A stretch of 64,000 nucleotides of DNA from Lanius collurio (taxonomy: Eukaryota; Chordata; Aves; Passeriformes; Laniidae), in assembly GCA_020086605.1 (NCBI GenBank), contig JACBWW010000003.1:60678949-60742948 (forward strand). The letters run 5' to 3'. Each line of letters starts with the position of its first letter. Position 1 is the first letter of the stretch. A program made the translations under genes and the position numbers. Below, piece by piece: positions 11,391 through 23,538 of the stretch. The notes under the pieces were generated by a model. It was given only the letters and a program-made list of their open reading frames with translations. It had not been told where the DNA came from and did not search any database.

Positions 11391-14300
11391 ACAAAACATG
11401 CCCAGTTGCCAGCCCAGCTGACTGTAAGCATATCTCACCTGTTTTTTTGGGCATCTGGGGGTGTGTGCATGTTACACATCTGCAGAGAAAGGCAGAAGGA
11501 GAATTCACGTTGGAACAGCTGAAATGCTGGTAGGAATAAGAAAGGTGGTTTGTGTAAGGGGTGTTAGCTACACTGTCACTGGAGTCTAAAGCAAGCTCAG
11601 ACCAAAAGGTCAGTATAGTTTCTGAAGATGTTAAGTACTTCTAGCACAAGTGGTTGGTGCTGCAGATGCTTCTGGTTTCCAGTATTTGCTGAAAAGGGAA
11701 ATGATGCAGGAAAGAACAATTCTTTCCTGCAGTAAGAAAAATAACTCTGCCAGAGGAAATAAGGACATGCTGGTATTCAGATTGCCTAATGACATAAGAG
11801 AATGTTCAAATTCAGATCAGTGATGCTTGGTCTGAATCAGGCAGAAAGAGATATCTACCCTTGATGTCTTACCCTGTACAAGTGAGCAGCCAAATCATTT
11901 ACATATCAGTCAGTGAACTAGAGCTAACAGAGGGTTTCAAAGATGTTTTTAACCACCTCTCCTATGAATTACCACCTTCCAGGCCTGCCTGGTGAATTCC
12001 TGACTCTGAAAGAGCAGTACTGTGTCCCCATCCACTGATACAAAGCTCTGACATTGATGTAGTGAAATGGGGATGGGACTAATGACTTTTTTTTGTGTGA
12101 ACTGTTTTATATAAAATACTAATCCATGCATAATCTCTGGAGCCTCTGAAGTCACTTTGGTTACTCCCTTAACAGCAGAATTTCATAGTAAACTGTACAA
12201 AACATAGTAAAAGCAAACTGCTTGAGACTGGACTCTTGCTAAGGAGTGATGGTGCAGTCCTATGACTTTCCTTACCTGGAATTGCTACAGATCATCCCAT
12301 GAGGCAGCCCAATTATTGACTTCACTTTGAAGGATTTCTTGGAAGCAGAGGGTTTTTCTTTTTGTTCTGCTTGTATGTTAGTAACCAAAAAATCCATGAA
12401 GGAAATCAATGTGAATTAAGAATGTTAACTCCCAGTTATTATAAAGAGAATGAAGAGAATACAGTGAGCTGGGTACCTTAATTGTGTATCTTTCAGAGAG
12501 TTTGAAAAATATGGGTTTGCTTGCTGTACTTATTGCCTTTATTATCCAGTACAGTTTGTAGTCAGAAATATATGAGAGTCAATTAAGGTTTTGAAGAAAA
12601 GTTTTCTTTTCTTTTCCAAACGAAAGCATCATATATCATGGAATATCAACTCCAGTGTTAGACTAGAAGAAATTTACTGCACCATGTCCCTGCAGTGAAA
12701 ATTTGCAGCTAGATTAATGTTCCTTTAGCTGGCATTAAATCAATTTCATACATATGCTCGTATTTTCACCAGTGACATTCTGCAATAGCTGATGTTTTGT
12801 AGGAGATGTAAAGAAAAAAATCAGAAGATTTTGTTTAAGCTTCATATATATGTATGTATATACAAGTGAACGAGATACTTCGTGCTTCACTCACTATCAA
12901 AAAGTCTTGAGTTTTTAAAGTTGGCCAACTCTTCATCTTTTTCATGGCATATCCACTGCTTATTATCAGTACACCTTCATGTAGTTGAGAAACATTTAGA
13001 GATACATATATCTAATCTGGATAGAATTGACATTTTCTTTTTTCCCCCCAGTTTATTGGAATTGCTCTTGTTATGAAACTTGCACGTCAGCAATTGACAT
13101 ATGGGAATAAAACTGTCACATCTTCCTACCTAACGCTCACCACGCTGCAGCTGATTTCATCCTGGCTGGTTGTCAGTGGATCCATGAGAAAACAGCCCCC
13201 TCCACAAGACATTCATTGCTCCAGAAGGTTCTGCACATCTGTGGGACTTTGCCTCCTGACCAGGGCACAGCCATCTCCAAACAGGCCACTTTTCTCCTGA
13301 GTGCTCCCTCTCAGGAAAGGACACTGCAGAGAGCAGAGGCAGCTCATTTAGGATGTTCTCAGGGAGCAACCACTGCAGCCCTGGAGACAAAGTCAGTGTC
13401 AGTCACCCAGGGCATAAGGAATGGTTTGTGTAGCAGTGGCATCACTGTGACATCACCATGACAGCACTGGTAAACAAGCCAGTGGAATCTTCTCAGTTAC
13501 CTTGTGGCAGATAAAACCACACTGATTGCCTTGGCCATCAATTGCTGTAACTCCCATTCTTGTACTGGAAGGATGTCTCATTGCTGCTTGACATGACACC
13601 AGGAATACAAAATTCAGGGAAAAAGCCATTTCCTCACCTAGAGGATCTGATATGAAAAAGAAAATCTCATTTATCTCACAGTAGTAAAGGAGGAGAGAGT
13701 CTAATGTGTGGAGAAATCACTGCAAGTGAAAGGAGAACCAAGTATGAGATTTGCAAGTAGCTTTAATATGGATTTACAATTGAGGAATTTACTGGGATTT
13801 TTGGATTTTCAAGTATTTAAGCATAGGTACATTCTGTGCTGAGACACCCTAGGATGTAGAGATAATGTAGCAAAGACATTAAAAATATGGGTATGTCTAA
13901 ACATGACCAGGGAAAAGTTGTTTCCTTTCCAGCATTATTGAGTATAATGAGGGACATGTGAAGGACTCTGAGGTCTCTTGGAGTGACAATCAGTGGAAAG
14001 TGCTGACCTTGAAAGCCACCCTCAGGGTGCAAGGGAGCTATTTTAACTCCTTTATTTTTGTATGATCTTCATTCTGTAGTATCTAAGCACCCCACAGGCA
14101 TCTCCAGCTCTCAGGGAGATAAAAAACACTCATTGTGTTTAGAGGAGAGAACAGAAATATAGAGATTACCAGAAAAAAACTTGATTGGCATTAATATCCA
14201 CAGGTCCAGCTGATCAGCCACAATTCTGAGGTGTTTTGACTTTCCTTATGTATCTAAATTTTATGCCAGAAGGACTTTAGCTTGGGAAAGCAGCTCTTCC

Positions 14301-16360
14301 TGCACCGGGAAAAATTGGTGGGTAAGGTCTCCTTGGGATGCTGCTCAATGCTGATGTATTATTTGTGATGTTTCCATGTTGTTAAGATTGTGCATAAAGC
14401 CTGTAACTAACCTGGGTAACAAATTTGACCTGCTTGAATGCCTGTTTTGCACATAGTTTTCCCTCTTCCTAAGTCTTTTTAGAAAATCAGATCAAGTTAT
14501 GTTTCTGAGAGGCATCCAGAAACATCAGCATCCTCCAGTTTTCTTCAAAGGAGGGATTCAGTTTAATTCTCTGGTTTCATATGTCCTTTGTCACTTATTT
14601 CTTAACCCTTTGTCCTGTTGTGATAATTGACAGCACAGAATACAATTGACATCTTATACTGCAAAGAGAGGTTTGGGGTTTTTTTCTGACATGGGAGGCA
14701 GCAAAATTATAAATTAATATAAAGTAATGGGTCACAAAGAAAACAACCCATTAAGCATTGATTATTGCAAGTTGCTGGAATCAGCAGCATTGAATGTAAA
14801 GATAGGTCTCTTACATATATTTATCTTGAAAAAGCAAAACAATGCCATCAGAAGTGTTATGGGTGTGGTTCCTTTTTAACACATATGTCTTGGGGTTTTC
14901 TTTCCCCCTTCTCCAATTACTGTATAATTTTCAGTGCAAGGTGAACTATGCACTAACAGAATCATAAATGAAAAGCTAACTGCAAAAATCCTCAAAGATC
15001 TGACAGCCCTGGAAGACAGCTGATTTTTAGATATCTTCCAGCCTTGTGCATGCAACAGCCAGTGCATTGGTTCACACACCTCCACCTGCTTTATTGTTCT
15101 TATGAAAGAAGTCACATTTTCCACACAGGTGACTGACTCTCTAAAACTAAAGATAAGCTGCATAAAAATTTTATTCCTTAAACTTCTCACTTGGAATCTG
15201 TGCAATGTGTTTTATCTATTGATTCCTTAGCTCTGTTGTACTGTCAGGTTTTTTTTAATATGGGTTATATGATATTTATATGATGTAGGAAAAGAAAGTC
15301 TGAGAATCATAATAGTTGTAGGCTGCGTCCTTGAAATGTTCAATTTTTTATTTTCTGTGCTACTTCTTCGGGGTTTTTTTTGTTTATGTATGCACATGCA
15401 TGCATTATCCATACACATTCTTCTCTATCGTCTCAATTGCCTACCCTGCCTTTTTTATAAATCACTTTTTAAAATTACTGACTATTTTCTGTGTCATAGG
15501 TAATTTAATACAATATTTATAACCATGGTAAAATGAACAATCACGCAGTGCTCTTCCGTGCATAGTTTGAAGCAATTTTCATAAATAAGGATTTAATAAA
15601 AAACTGGTTTCATTTTTTACACTCTAATTAAAAATTAAAAAGAAACAAAATAAAAGAAGAGCAATAAAACCAGACTGAATTCTTCTCTAAATTGCATACA
15701 CTAACCTGATTGGATTCACTGGATTTACTTTGATTTAGAATGTGTATAAGGGAGAAAAGCAGAGCTTGGAGTAGCCATTCCTGAAATGGAGAGGGAGCTG
15801 CAAAACAGGGTAGTAATTAAGGACTGCCTCTAGCAGTCCTTCAAAGGAGCTTATGTCCCTTTGCTCATTCTCCAAGAGTGTTACCTGAAAATTCACTAAA
15901 CTCAAAGCTTCAGGTTTAGCAAGGCAGCCAACACATCAGCAGAGACCGGGGAAATAATTGTCGCTGTTGATTTATTGCCGTTCAGCTGACTGACAGGAGT
16001 GGGTTGTGGTGTCTTGGGGTGTTATGTACCTCCCTACCACTGCCCTGCTCTGTTTTGTGACCTCTGCTGGGGGCTGTGGGAATTTGATCCATCGTGGACT
16101 TCTCATCCACAAGCAGCTCTTTCTCACCCTCTGGAAGAAAGAGTGTCTGAAGTGGCGTGGTGCAGATGGGACATTCCATGGTCAAAGCTCAAATTCTAAT
16201 TTCTGCTCAGAGGGGTTTCTTATAAGCAGTGTGGAATACACACAAGGAACTGGAACGATAAATTGGAGGGGGGAAATCCTTATCCCCACTATGCAAAAGG
16301 CTCTGAAAAGGGACACTGAAGCATCCTCACCTTTTCTTCTCCATTGTCTTTTGCCTTCTA
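11391..16360. other. Long unique AT-rich stretch, no gene recognised
   Basis: There is a short TA-rich patch near 12846-12867. A good acceptor-like pyrimidine tract ending in CAG at about 13035-13052 is followed by an open frame that matches nothing I know. No exon, RNA gene or repeat family can be supported here. Confidence 0.5.
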
Positions 16361-16857
16361 TTGCACCCAGCTCTGGTGCTGCAACACAGGAAAGATGGGG
16401 ACCTGTTGGAGCGAGACCAGACAAGGCCAGGGAGATGTTCAGAGGGCTGGAGCACCTCTCCTGGGAGGCTGCAAGAGTTGGTGTTGTTAAGCCTGGAGAA
16501 GGAAAAGTTTCAAAGAGAGCTTACAGCTCCTTCCTGTACCTAAAGGGGACTGCAAGAGATCTGGAGAGGGACTTTTGACAAGGGCATGGATGAAGACAAG
16601 AGGAATGGCTTTAAAATGACAGAGGAGAGGTTTAGATTAGGGGTAAAGGAGAAATTCTTCACTGTGAGGGTGATGAGGTACTGGAACAGGCTGCCAAGAG
16701 AAGCTGAGGGTACTCCAAGCCTGGAAGTGTTCAAGGCCAAGCTGAATGGGGCCTTGAACAACCTGGTCTAGTGGAAGATATTCCTGCCCATGGCAGAGGA
16801 GTTGGAACAAGATGATTTTTAAAGTCCCTTTCAACCCAAAATGTTCTATGATTCTTT
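16361..16857 (+). mobile_element. CR1 LINE 3' region, sense
   Basis: CACCCAGCTCTGGTGCTGC, GACCTGTTGGAGCGAGACC, GGGCTGGAGCACCTCTCC, CTTCACTGTGAGGGTGATG, AACAACCTGGTCTAGTGGA and TTCAACCCAAAATGTTC run in consensus order to the tail. About 500 bases of the end of ORF2 and the 3' UTR are retained. A 190-codon frame that overlaps its 5' half is incidental. Confidence 0.95.
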
Positions 16858-17380
16858 GTGGCTTTCTGTTGCATGAAGAAATCCACATAGAGAACATTAC
16901 AATTTTCTGCATTTCCCCTCCCTGAATGCACACTGGAGGCATAAATCCATATGATTTTACTGGTTTTAAAAGATTTATTTCAGTTCCTTTCTACTATTGG
17001 CTATTTTTTGTGGCTTTGATTTTTTGTTTGTCATTTGTTAGAGGCCAAACTTATTTGTGAAAAGGAAATGGAAACATTTATTCTCAAATTCATTGCATTG
17101 GATATATTCAGCATTTCTAATGCTCAGTCTTTTTCCATGTCCAGCCATAAGATATAGGACTTATTTTGAAAAAAAATATTAAAATTAAAATTAACCTAAA
17201 ATTAACCTAAAATTAAATCAGAGAAATCTTTTTACATGAGCAGCAAGCTCAAATCTTAATTATTTGTAGACATCCAGAGATCATTTCACACATTCACACA
17301 GGTGAAGAGGAGTTGTTCATGTCACCCTTCTGTAATTATATGAAGACAAGACAGGAAACCATCTGGCAAATGAGACCAAT
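16858..17380. other. AT-rich unique DNA
   Basis: Contains a small AT-rich reiteration around 17168-17218 (AAAATTAACCT repeated). Nothing else is recognised. Confidence 0.5.
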
Positions 17381-17443
17381 GGGGTTGGTACTGGATGAAC
17401 TTTAAGATCCCTATCAACTCAAACCATTCTGTGATTCTGTGAT
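17381..17443 (+). mobile_element. CR1 LINE 3' terminal fragment, sense
   Basis: GGTTGGTACTGGATGAACTT, then TAAGATCCCTATCAACTC and ATTCTGTGATTCTGTGATT, are the CR1 3' terminus including its short tail repeats. Confidence 0.85.
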
Positions 17444-20400
17444 TATATAGAGCAATCCAGGGTAAACATGAGTAATAACACCTGAGAGGTATTCAAGATT
17501 GTTTTTAAATACATAATTCTTTTCTTTTCATGAGAGAACAAGAAAGGAATAACCCAAAAGAACCCAACCCCCAAACTTATTTTCACCTCCAAAACAGTCT
17601 GATGTTGAGTGATTTTGGGCAAAACTGAGGAAACCAAGGTTCAGTGCTTCTCTGGAAGGAACAGATGAGTGTAAAATGCTATTTGGATCCAATCCCTGAA
17701 CCATTAAAAACACATTAGAAGCCAACGTGACTTGCTTGAATCTGAAAGTGTTACTTGTACGTCTAGAATTGCCCTTTGTCCAGTTCAGAGAAAAATCTTT
17801 CCTAAGTAGGAGCAAAACCCCACAATTTTCACACTGTGGAGGAAAACAATAGGGAGAGGACTGGACTAACCCACATTTTAAAATCTAAGGTATTCCATAT
17901 GGGACAGCACATTTCGTATGGAAGTGAAACACTTTTGATCTGCTAAATGCTTAAAAGTGAAAATCTTCATCCTAAGGGAGAGAATGAAGTCTCTTATAAA
18001 TTAAAATATTCTCATTTGGATTATGAAATACTTTCTCAATGGGAAAAGAATAAAATTAGAAACAGGACTTTTAGTGTGAAAACAGGGGAGAAGGGTGTTA
18101 TTAAACTGCTTTCTTTCTTTTTGGGACAATGAAAAAGGCTTTCCATGTTTTCAAGGCAATCATTCATGGTCAGTCCTCAAAGGACCTTGCAAATATTACT
18201 GAGGTGTAAAAATGCTGCATGAGAGAGGCAGGCAGTGTTTGGGCTGGTGGAAGGGAGCATCACAGAGGGAGCCTGGAGCCCATGGAGCTCAGAGTGACTG
18301 GCAGCTTGAGGTTATGTGAGGGCTGTAATACTATTAAGGCTGAGAGGTTAAACCCCTTCTGAGAGTGGCACTGAAGTCACTTACTCTCTTAATGCTTTTG
18401 CAAATTGTGCTCATAATTTTGGAAGATGACTTCACCTGGATAAGAATGGGAGACAGCCAGAGACCAGATGCACCATGAAGGTTTTTCCTCAGTTAATTAT
18501 TGTTAAAATGAAGGATTATAATAAGGAAGTCAGAATATAACCCTCCAAAGAGCACATTTGTTTATGCTTTATGTACCTACATGTACTAGCATTTATTATT
18601 TTCTGTTGCAAGCAAGCAATAATAATCCTGTGTCTGGCTTCATAAAGTGCATGAATTTGCAAATATGTCTGAATCAATATATAGCAATGCACAGTTGGCT
18701 GGAATTTGTTTGCATCTATCTGTATTTCTTCAGAGCTAATTTCATCTCCTATCCAATATAAACCTGTCAGGTTGTCTGTTATGCTGGGAGACCATTACAT
18801 TTCCATTTGTGCACAGTTAAATCATTGTTTGCAAAAAGTCCAACTCTTTCTTGTGTGTGTGTGTCTGCCGCTGTCTTTCTTTAGTTCAAACAATGCTGTG
18901 TTGGCAACTGCCCAAGAAAATTTGGGCACTCAGCATCAGAGCTGCTCCATCATTAAAGTCTTCCAGACATATGCAGACATTGAGAGGTTAAGAGATAACA
19001 TTTCTTGTTTGTTAAAGCCTCAATGCAGTATGCCTTATGCTGACTCAGAAAAAGTTTTTACAAAAGCCTTGTGGGATTAGTAAAGGGGGCTAAAATCTAG
19101 TCTGATTACATCAGAATTGATTAAATGTGCTGTAATCTTCATTCTCTGATGACAGACTTTTAAACTGAATTTAGTTTCCCTGGATTACAGTTTAAAACAA
19201 AGTTCAAGGACTTTAGGTAAGTAAAGCCACAGAATTACAGTCTCTCTGACTCTCAAATGTGAAAAACTATGATATCAGATAAAAAAGGTAGGTATTATCA
19301 AAGTTATTATTTTGACAGTTTTATCACAGTACAAACAACTGCTCAGGCTTCTGAGTATTTACTGATACGTTGGTTTTTTTTTTTTTTTTTTGCATTCTTC
19401 AATTTAGGTCAGCTTTTCAAAGCGAAGGTAGTCATTCTTTTCAGAGGCAGAACACTATTTAACTTGCCTTTTCACAGGCAATTCAAAGTGTTTCATTGTT
19501 GTCTGGAATGTGACAGTAGAATCCTCCTCTAGAAAAAGAAATAAATTTTCTTCTAGAAAACTCCTTAAATTCTAAAGATCTAATCAGAAATAAAAAAAAA
19601 AAAGTTTGAAAGGTTTGAACCTCAACAAGCAGAGACACACAACTTTGCTGCCTATAAATCATTTGTTAGTGATGTGGTTTCAAAATCCAGGCAAGATTTT
19701 CCTCCGTCTCAACATAATATTTATAAAATGAAACCTGTCATGCCCGTCACCGTGTCTGTCAAGTGCAGGCTTAGTGACTCTTCTGCAGAGGTGGCAGGGC
19801 AGCAGATACCTCAGACTGGAGGTGCAGCCAATTAAACTCAGAAAGCTGAAACATGGCAGACCTTTAAAAGCGATTTCTCCCACCTGTAGAACAATCTCTC
19901 TTTTGCTTATTAGGTGGCTTTAGTACACCTAAGTCTGACTGAAGCCTAAGAATTTTTTTTCATTAATCCCACTGGAAGTGAGATGGAGCAGTTGTTTTGT
20001 TTAAAGAGTAGCTTGTGAGGAGCATCTTTCCTTCTTTATTTTATGAAAAGGCTTGTATTTGTCCCCTCCTAAGACAGTAGTGTTGATGAGCCATAGGAGA
20101 GTAGGTCTCTGTATGATACAGATGCTTCTTCATTTTAAATTTAAACAAAACTGCTGTTTGTTTCACTATAAGATGACTGATAATAAGTAATTTATTGATC
20201 TGTTTGGCCCAACGAATATCCTTGATCCCACTGGGCACAGCCCAAACACCCCTGTGCTTATCCTCTAACAAGAAAATGCTGGGACACAGAGAGCTGGGTT
20301 ACTTTTTGCTCCATGGAGAGCTGTCCTATCACTGCTAAATTTGAAAAGCTTCAACCCTGACAACAGCAGATGAAACCTGTTGGTCCTGGCATGATGTATC

Positions 20401-21953
20401 TTCCCCATAATCGTGTGTGCGTGTGTATGTCCTATTAGAGGTAATAAGGGCTATGTATTGAGAGCAGATGCTCTTTAACCAATAACTGTCTCATACTATT
20501 ATGTCTGGATTTATTTAAAAGCTGTTGTCTACCCATACCATGTGAGCATTAGAGTGCAGATTTCCACAACAAACCATTGAGAAAACTGTCAGTGCTGCTG
20601 ATTATCGCAGTGCAAGGATAAATTTCAGATCCATAAGGCTGGCTTTTTTTCTGAAGCTGACTTCACTGGTGTCAAACAAACCCTTGGAACACAAAAGATA
20701 AGTGTTCCCTCTACAGAAAAGCTGAAGTTCAAAATAATCTTGGATATGAGAAGGTGCACCTCAATGTTACATTACAGTTGGACTGGCTTGTGCATGGGTG
20801 GGGTTTTGACCAGAGTTAATAAAAAGGCAGAGGTTGGAGACAGAAAAAAAATAATCTGTGATAAGTTTGCTCTTGGGTTGAAAGTGCAATTTAGTGTGAG
20901 GTGGGTTCACTCCCTTCTTCATGTCAGAGTCATGAGGTATTGCAAAGCTCACTTTCCAGCTCGGGTCAGTCAGGGCAATAGGTTACAAAAACCTCTGTGA
21001 GAACTCAGGGAAAAGTAATGGGAAATGCTCTGCTTCATAAAAAAGGCAGAGAAAGAGAGAAAGCGACATAGAAAGTAGAGTGTGGGTGAAGAAAACCAAT
21101 AACAAAACACATTTACTGTGCAAGTGCAGCTCAGCATGGGGAGCTGAATTGAGTCAGGGGAATGCAGAGGTTTTGTTATCACACACATTTTTCATCTCAG
21201 TCCTCCTCTCTCCCTACACACAAAGGCAAACTAGTGGGCTCTGTCTACTCCACATAGGATTTCACATTTCTCTTTGAGCTGTGACTGCACATCTAGAAAC
21301 TCAGGGCTGCCCTGGGATCTCTCTTTTGGAGGTTCATGTTTTCTCTTCTTGAGCCTGTGGACTTCTTCCCTGATATTCTGCAGGCAGAAGTGGCTAGATC
21401 CTTTTAAAAGCTATTTATGAATAATTAAGTCCCCTCCCTCTATGCCGCATGAAATCTCATGATGCAGAACACTCTTCTGACATTTAGCATAGAGTATATA
21501 ACATTCTCAAACTCACTTTGCAAAATGCCTTTATTGCTGGTTCTTCACTGGTAGGTCATGAGGTTTCAGGTAATGTCAGCTAATTTATAAGGGAGAGCTG
21601 TCTGTGCTTTCTTTACCACAGACCTGGGATTATTTCTATTGTGGGAGAAAATAGGTAGCAAGAGTCAAAGACTGCAACCTCTGAAATGCCCCATTTATGT
21701 ATTTACTTGATTACATAAAACTTGTGCCACCGGGCAGAAAACATAGATACTGAACTTCTAATTAGATGGCACAGAGAAATCCAGTCCTTATTTCCACAGA
21801 GGTAAAAGCACAGATGTACAGACACACTCACACATGGGGGTGGCAGTCCTCAGAGACTGGGACAGCCCAGTTAGGATTCACTATTGTCTACCCAATGTAC
21901 AGGACTCAAACAGAGTACTTCTCTTTCACAGAAAAATTCTTTTTTCTCTCTTA
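17444..21953. other. Unique AT-rich DNA, no gene recognised
   Basis: The longest frame is 124 codons (18706-19080) and lacks any domain. There is a short (GT)n near 18857-18870 and a T run near 19373-19391. The stretch ends at the target site of the retroviral element. Confidence 0.5.
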
Positions 21954-21959
21954 GGTGAC
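21954..21959. repeat. 5' target-site duplication GGTGAC
   Basis: Six bases directly before the 5' LTR, identical to the six bases directly after the 3' LTR at 24533-24538. Confidence 0.95.
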
Positions 21960-22253
21960 TGTGGAGGTGCTTTCCCCTGAAATCGCAGGGGGAGGGACCC
22001 TGCAGGGTACGGGTCTGTCCCTGTCCCTGTCCCCATCTCACGTGTGCCCCATACCTGTTCCTGATTGGTTGTGTTTGGGGTGCCCGGGCCCGGGAAAGGA
22101 GAGAGGGTCCCATGACTGGGGTCTGCCTGGGAACTCCAGCCATGCAGCTGGAGGAATAAAATCATCTCTGAACATCTAAAGAAATATCGCTTCATCTTTC
22201 CTTCCAAGTTCATCACTGTCTTATATATGTTGTAAGGATTCCTCACTACAACA
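21960..22253 (+). mobile_element. 5' LTR (294 bp)
   Basis: Starts TGTGGAGGTGC and ends CACTACAACA. U3 is short and GC-rich, with GTCCCT reiterations, a palindromic E-box CACGTG at 22039-22044 and an inverted CCAAT box (GATTGG) around 22072. AATAAA at 22155-22160 can serve as poly(A) signal. No separate TATA box is obvious. By eye it differs from the 3' LTR at about 25 positions including small indels. Confidence 0.93.
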
Positions 22254-22255
22254 AA

Positions 22256-22274
22256 TGGTGGAGAATGCGGGCAT
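22256..22274 (+). promoter_or_regulatory. Primer-binding site, tRNA-Ala type
   Basis: TGGTGGAGAATGCGGGCAT begins two bases after the LTR. It is complementary to the 3' end (with CCA) of a vertebrate tRNA-Ala whose acceptor and T arm end in ATGCCCGCATTCTCCA, as I remember it. After these 19 bases there is one extra T, then CGATCCC resumes the match. The remembered tRNA is established knowledge; the match is by eye. Confidence 0.75.
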
Positions 22275-22377
22275 TCGATCCCTGAAAATGATTTCTAAAG
22301 GTCCGGAGTACACCGATGTGAATTGTGAGTAATTTAACTTTCTTATTGCCTTGTTTTTGGCTGTACTTTCTGACCAG
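22275..22377 (+). other. Leader with possible splice donor
   Basis: About 100 bases between the primer site and the first gag ATG. It contains a consensus-like donor GTGAGT near 22325. A pyrimidine-rich stretch ending CAG lies directly before the ATG at 22378. A packaging signal would be expected here but cannot be recognised by eye. Confidence 0.4.
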
Positions 22378-22827
22378 ATGGAGAAATCAGAGGAGTTGTG
22401 GCTATCTGAGCCAGAGAGAAAAATGTACTTGGAAGTGAAAGAAATTATAGTGAAACAAAATGCAAAACTGGACCCAGGACATTTAAAACACTTCTTTAAC
22501 TGGCTTTTCAAGAATTTCTTTTATGTCACTCCAGACTTAATTTTTGATGTTGGTTTTCCTGTGAATAGAGGGGACAATTTTTGGAAAGAAATCAATGAGT
22601 TGATAATGATTCAGTCAAGAAGTGGAATGGTAGTAGAATTGATATTAGCATCTTTTGCAATTGAAGATGCTCTCATAAAGTACATTCTCGGTCTCAGTAA
22701 CACAGAGGTGCCTGCGGCTGAGGTGCCTGCGGTGAAGGTGCCCAGCCCCCCTAAAAGCACCAGCCATAGAGCAGATCCCATCCCGGTATTGGAGTGCACT
22801 CCTGAGGGACAACGGGTGAGAGAGTGA
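22378..22827 (+). pseudogene. gag: Gag matrix-like frame of the provirus (149 codons, then TGA)
   Basis: The first ATG after the leader opens a frame of 149 residues. Residues about 12-100 have the helix-rich pattern of a betaretrovirus-type matrix domain (Gag p10 family): a K/L/V-rich first helix, an H-F-F-N-W-L-F aromatic helix, a G-F-P-V turn, a W-K-E-I-N-E-L-I helix, and a helical end. Glycine is absent at position 2, so N-myristoylation as in many Gags is not expected. A run of E-V-P-A repeats and prolines (about residues 112-126) follows, as in the linkers after many matrix domains. The frame ends at TGA 22825-22827, but the same frame is resumed by the cold-shock domain downstream. Capsid and nucleocapsid are not recognisable. 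The matrix call is by pattern only. Confidence 0.55.
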
Positions 22828-23538
22828 CGACGAAGACGCTGGATGTGAGAGTGCATTCCTAGAGTTCTCTGAGGTATCCTTACAGTGAATAAAGAAGGAC
22901 AGCTAGTAGGAATAGCTGCTGAAAAACACAAGGCATGAGCTGTGAAAGCAGAGGCACGAGCAGTGAGGGCAGCGGCGAAGGCGGCAGTGAGGGCAGCAGT
23001 GACAGAGGCACATCCTGGCGATGGCCGCCTTGCGCCGTGTGGTGAGTGATGGTCCAAGCCCGAGCCCTGCGCCGAGAAAGGCAGCAGCGATTGTGGCAGT
23101 CTCTATGGCAACCGTGGTGAGCCACGCCGAGCCGGGGTGGAGTGGGGATGAGAAGGGAACCGCGCTAACTCCCAGCAGTGACACGTCTGTAGTTGACGAC
23201 AGCAGCAGCAGCGGCAGTGCCAGCAGTACAAAGCCGCGCACACGCGAACGCCTCACAGGGCGCAGCCGTGCAGCCGCGTGAACGCTCAGAAAGCGTGGAG
23301 CAGTCACGGGGAGCTCCAGAGTAGAAGTGAGCACAGCACCAAGTGGTGGTGCAAAGGGGGCCGAAGGTGGAGCAGCCGGCAGGGTCAGCGTGCAGCAGCA
23401 CAGCCAGACTGGACCCGCACGGCCCCACACGCGATCCTGAGGAGTCCAGACCCTGCGACAGGAACGCACTGGCGGCCCCAGCCCCGGTGGTCCCGGCTGC
23501 GGCAGCTCCGACGCGAGAGTGAGAAAAACTAAAAGTGA
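22828..23538 (+). pseudogene. Disrupted GC-rich linker between matrix and cold-shock domain
   Basis: In the gag frame this stretch has TGA stops at 22846, 22870, 22936, 23047, 23149, 23179, 23194 and 23536 and a TAA at 23530. Between them are Ala/Val/Lys/Arg-rich repeats (about 22939-23010) and a long open part at 23197-23529. Other frames are also open in pieces: 23021-23281 (Ser/Ala/Pro-rich, frame 2), and 23331-23519 (frame 3), whose end is Ala/Pro-rich. Host Y-box proteins have an Ala/Pro/Gly-rich N-terminus just before the cold-shock domain, so part of this may be captured too. Composition is GC- and CpG-rich, in sharp contrast with the A-rich matrix and cold-shock parts. A 215-codon antisense frame here is a by-product of GC-richness. 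Confidence 0.5.

Noticed and set aside
13035..13300. Possible exon after a strong acceptor-like tract
   Set aside because: The pyrimidine tract and CAG are good, but the open frame (about 80 codons) matches nothing I know and no matching donor stands out.
16006..16578. 190-codon plus-strand frame
   Set aside because: Its second half is CR1 sequence read in a non-coding frame and the first half has no domain.
22325..22377. Intron in the provirus leader (GTGAGT to CAG before the ATG)
   Set aside because: Only 53 bases, too short for a vertebrate intron. The donor may be used with another acceptor, but that is not visible.
22611..23057. 148-codon antisense frame overlapping the matrix region
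   Set aside because: Ala/Thr/Ser-rich mirror of the Ala/Val-rich linker; no recognisable domain.
23021..23281. Independent small gene starting at an ATG in the provirus linker
   Set aside because: The 86-codon Ser/Ala-rich frame is open but matches nothing and overlaps the presumed gag frame in a GC-rich region. Kept only as part of the linker description.
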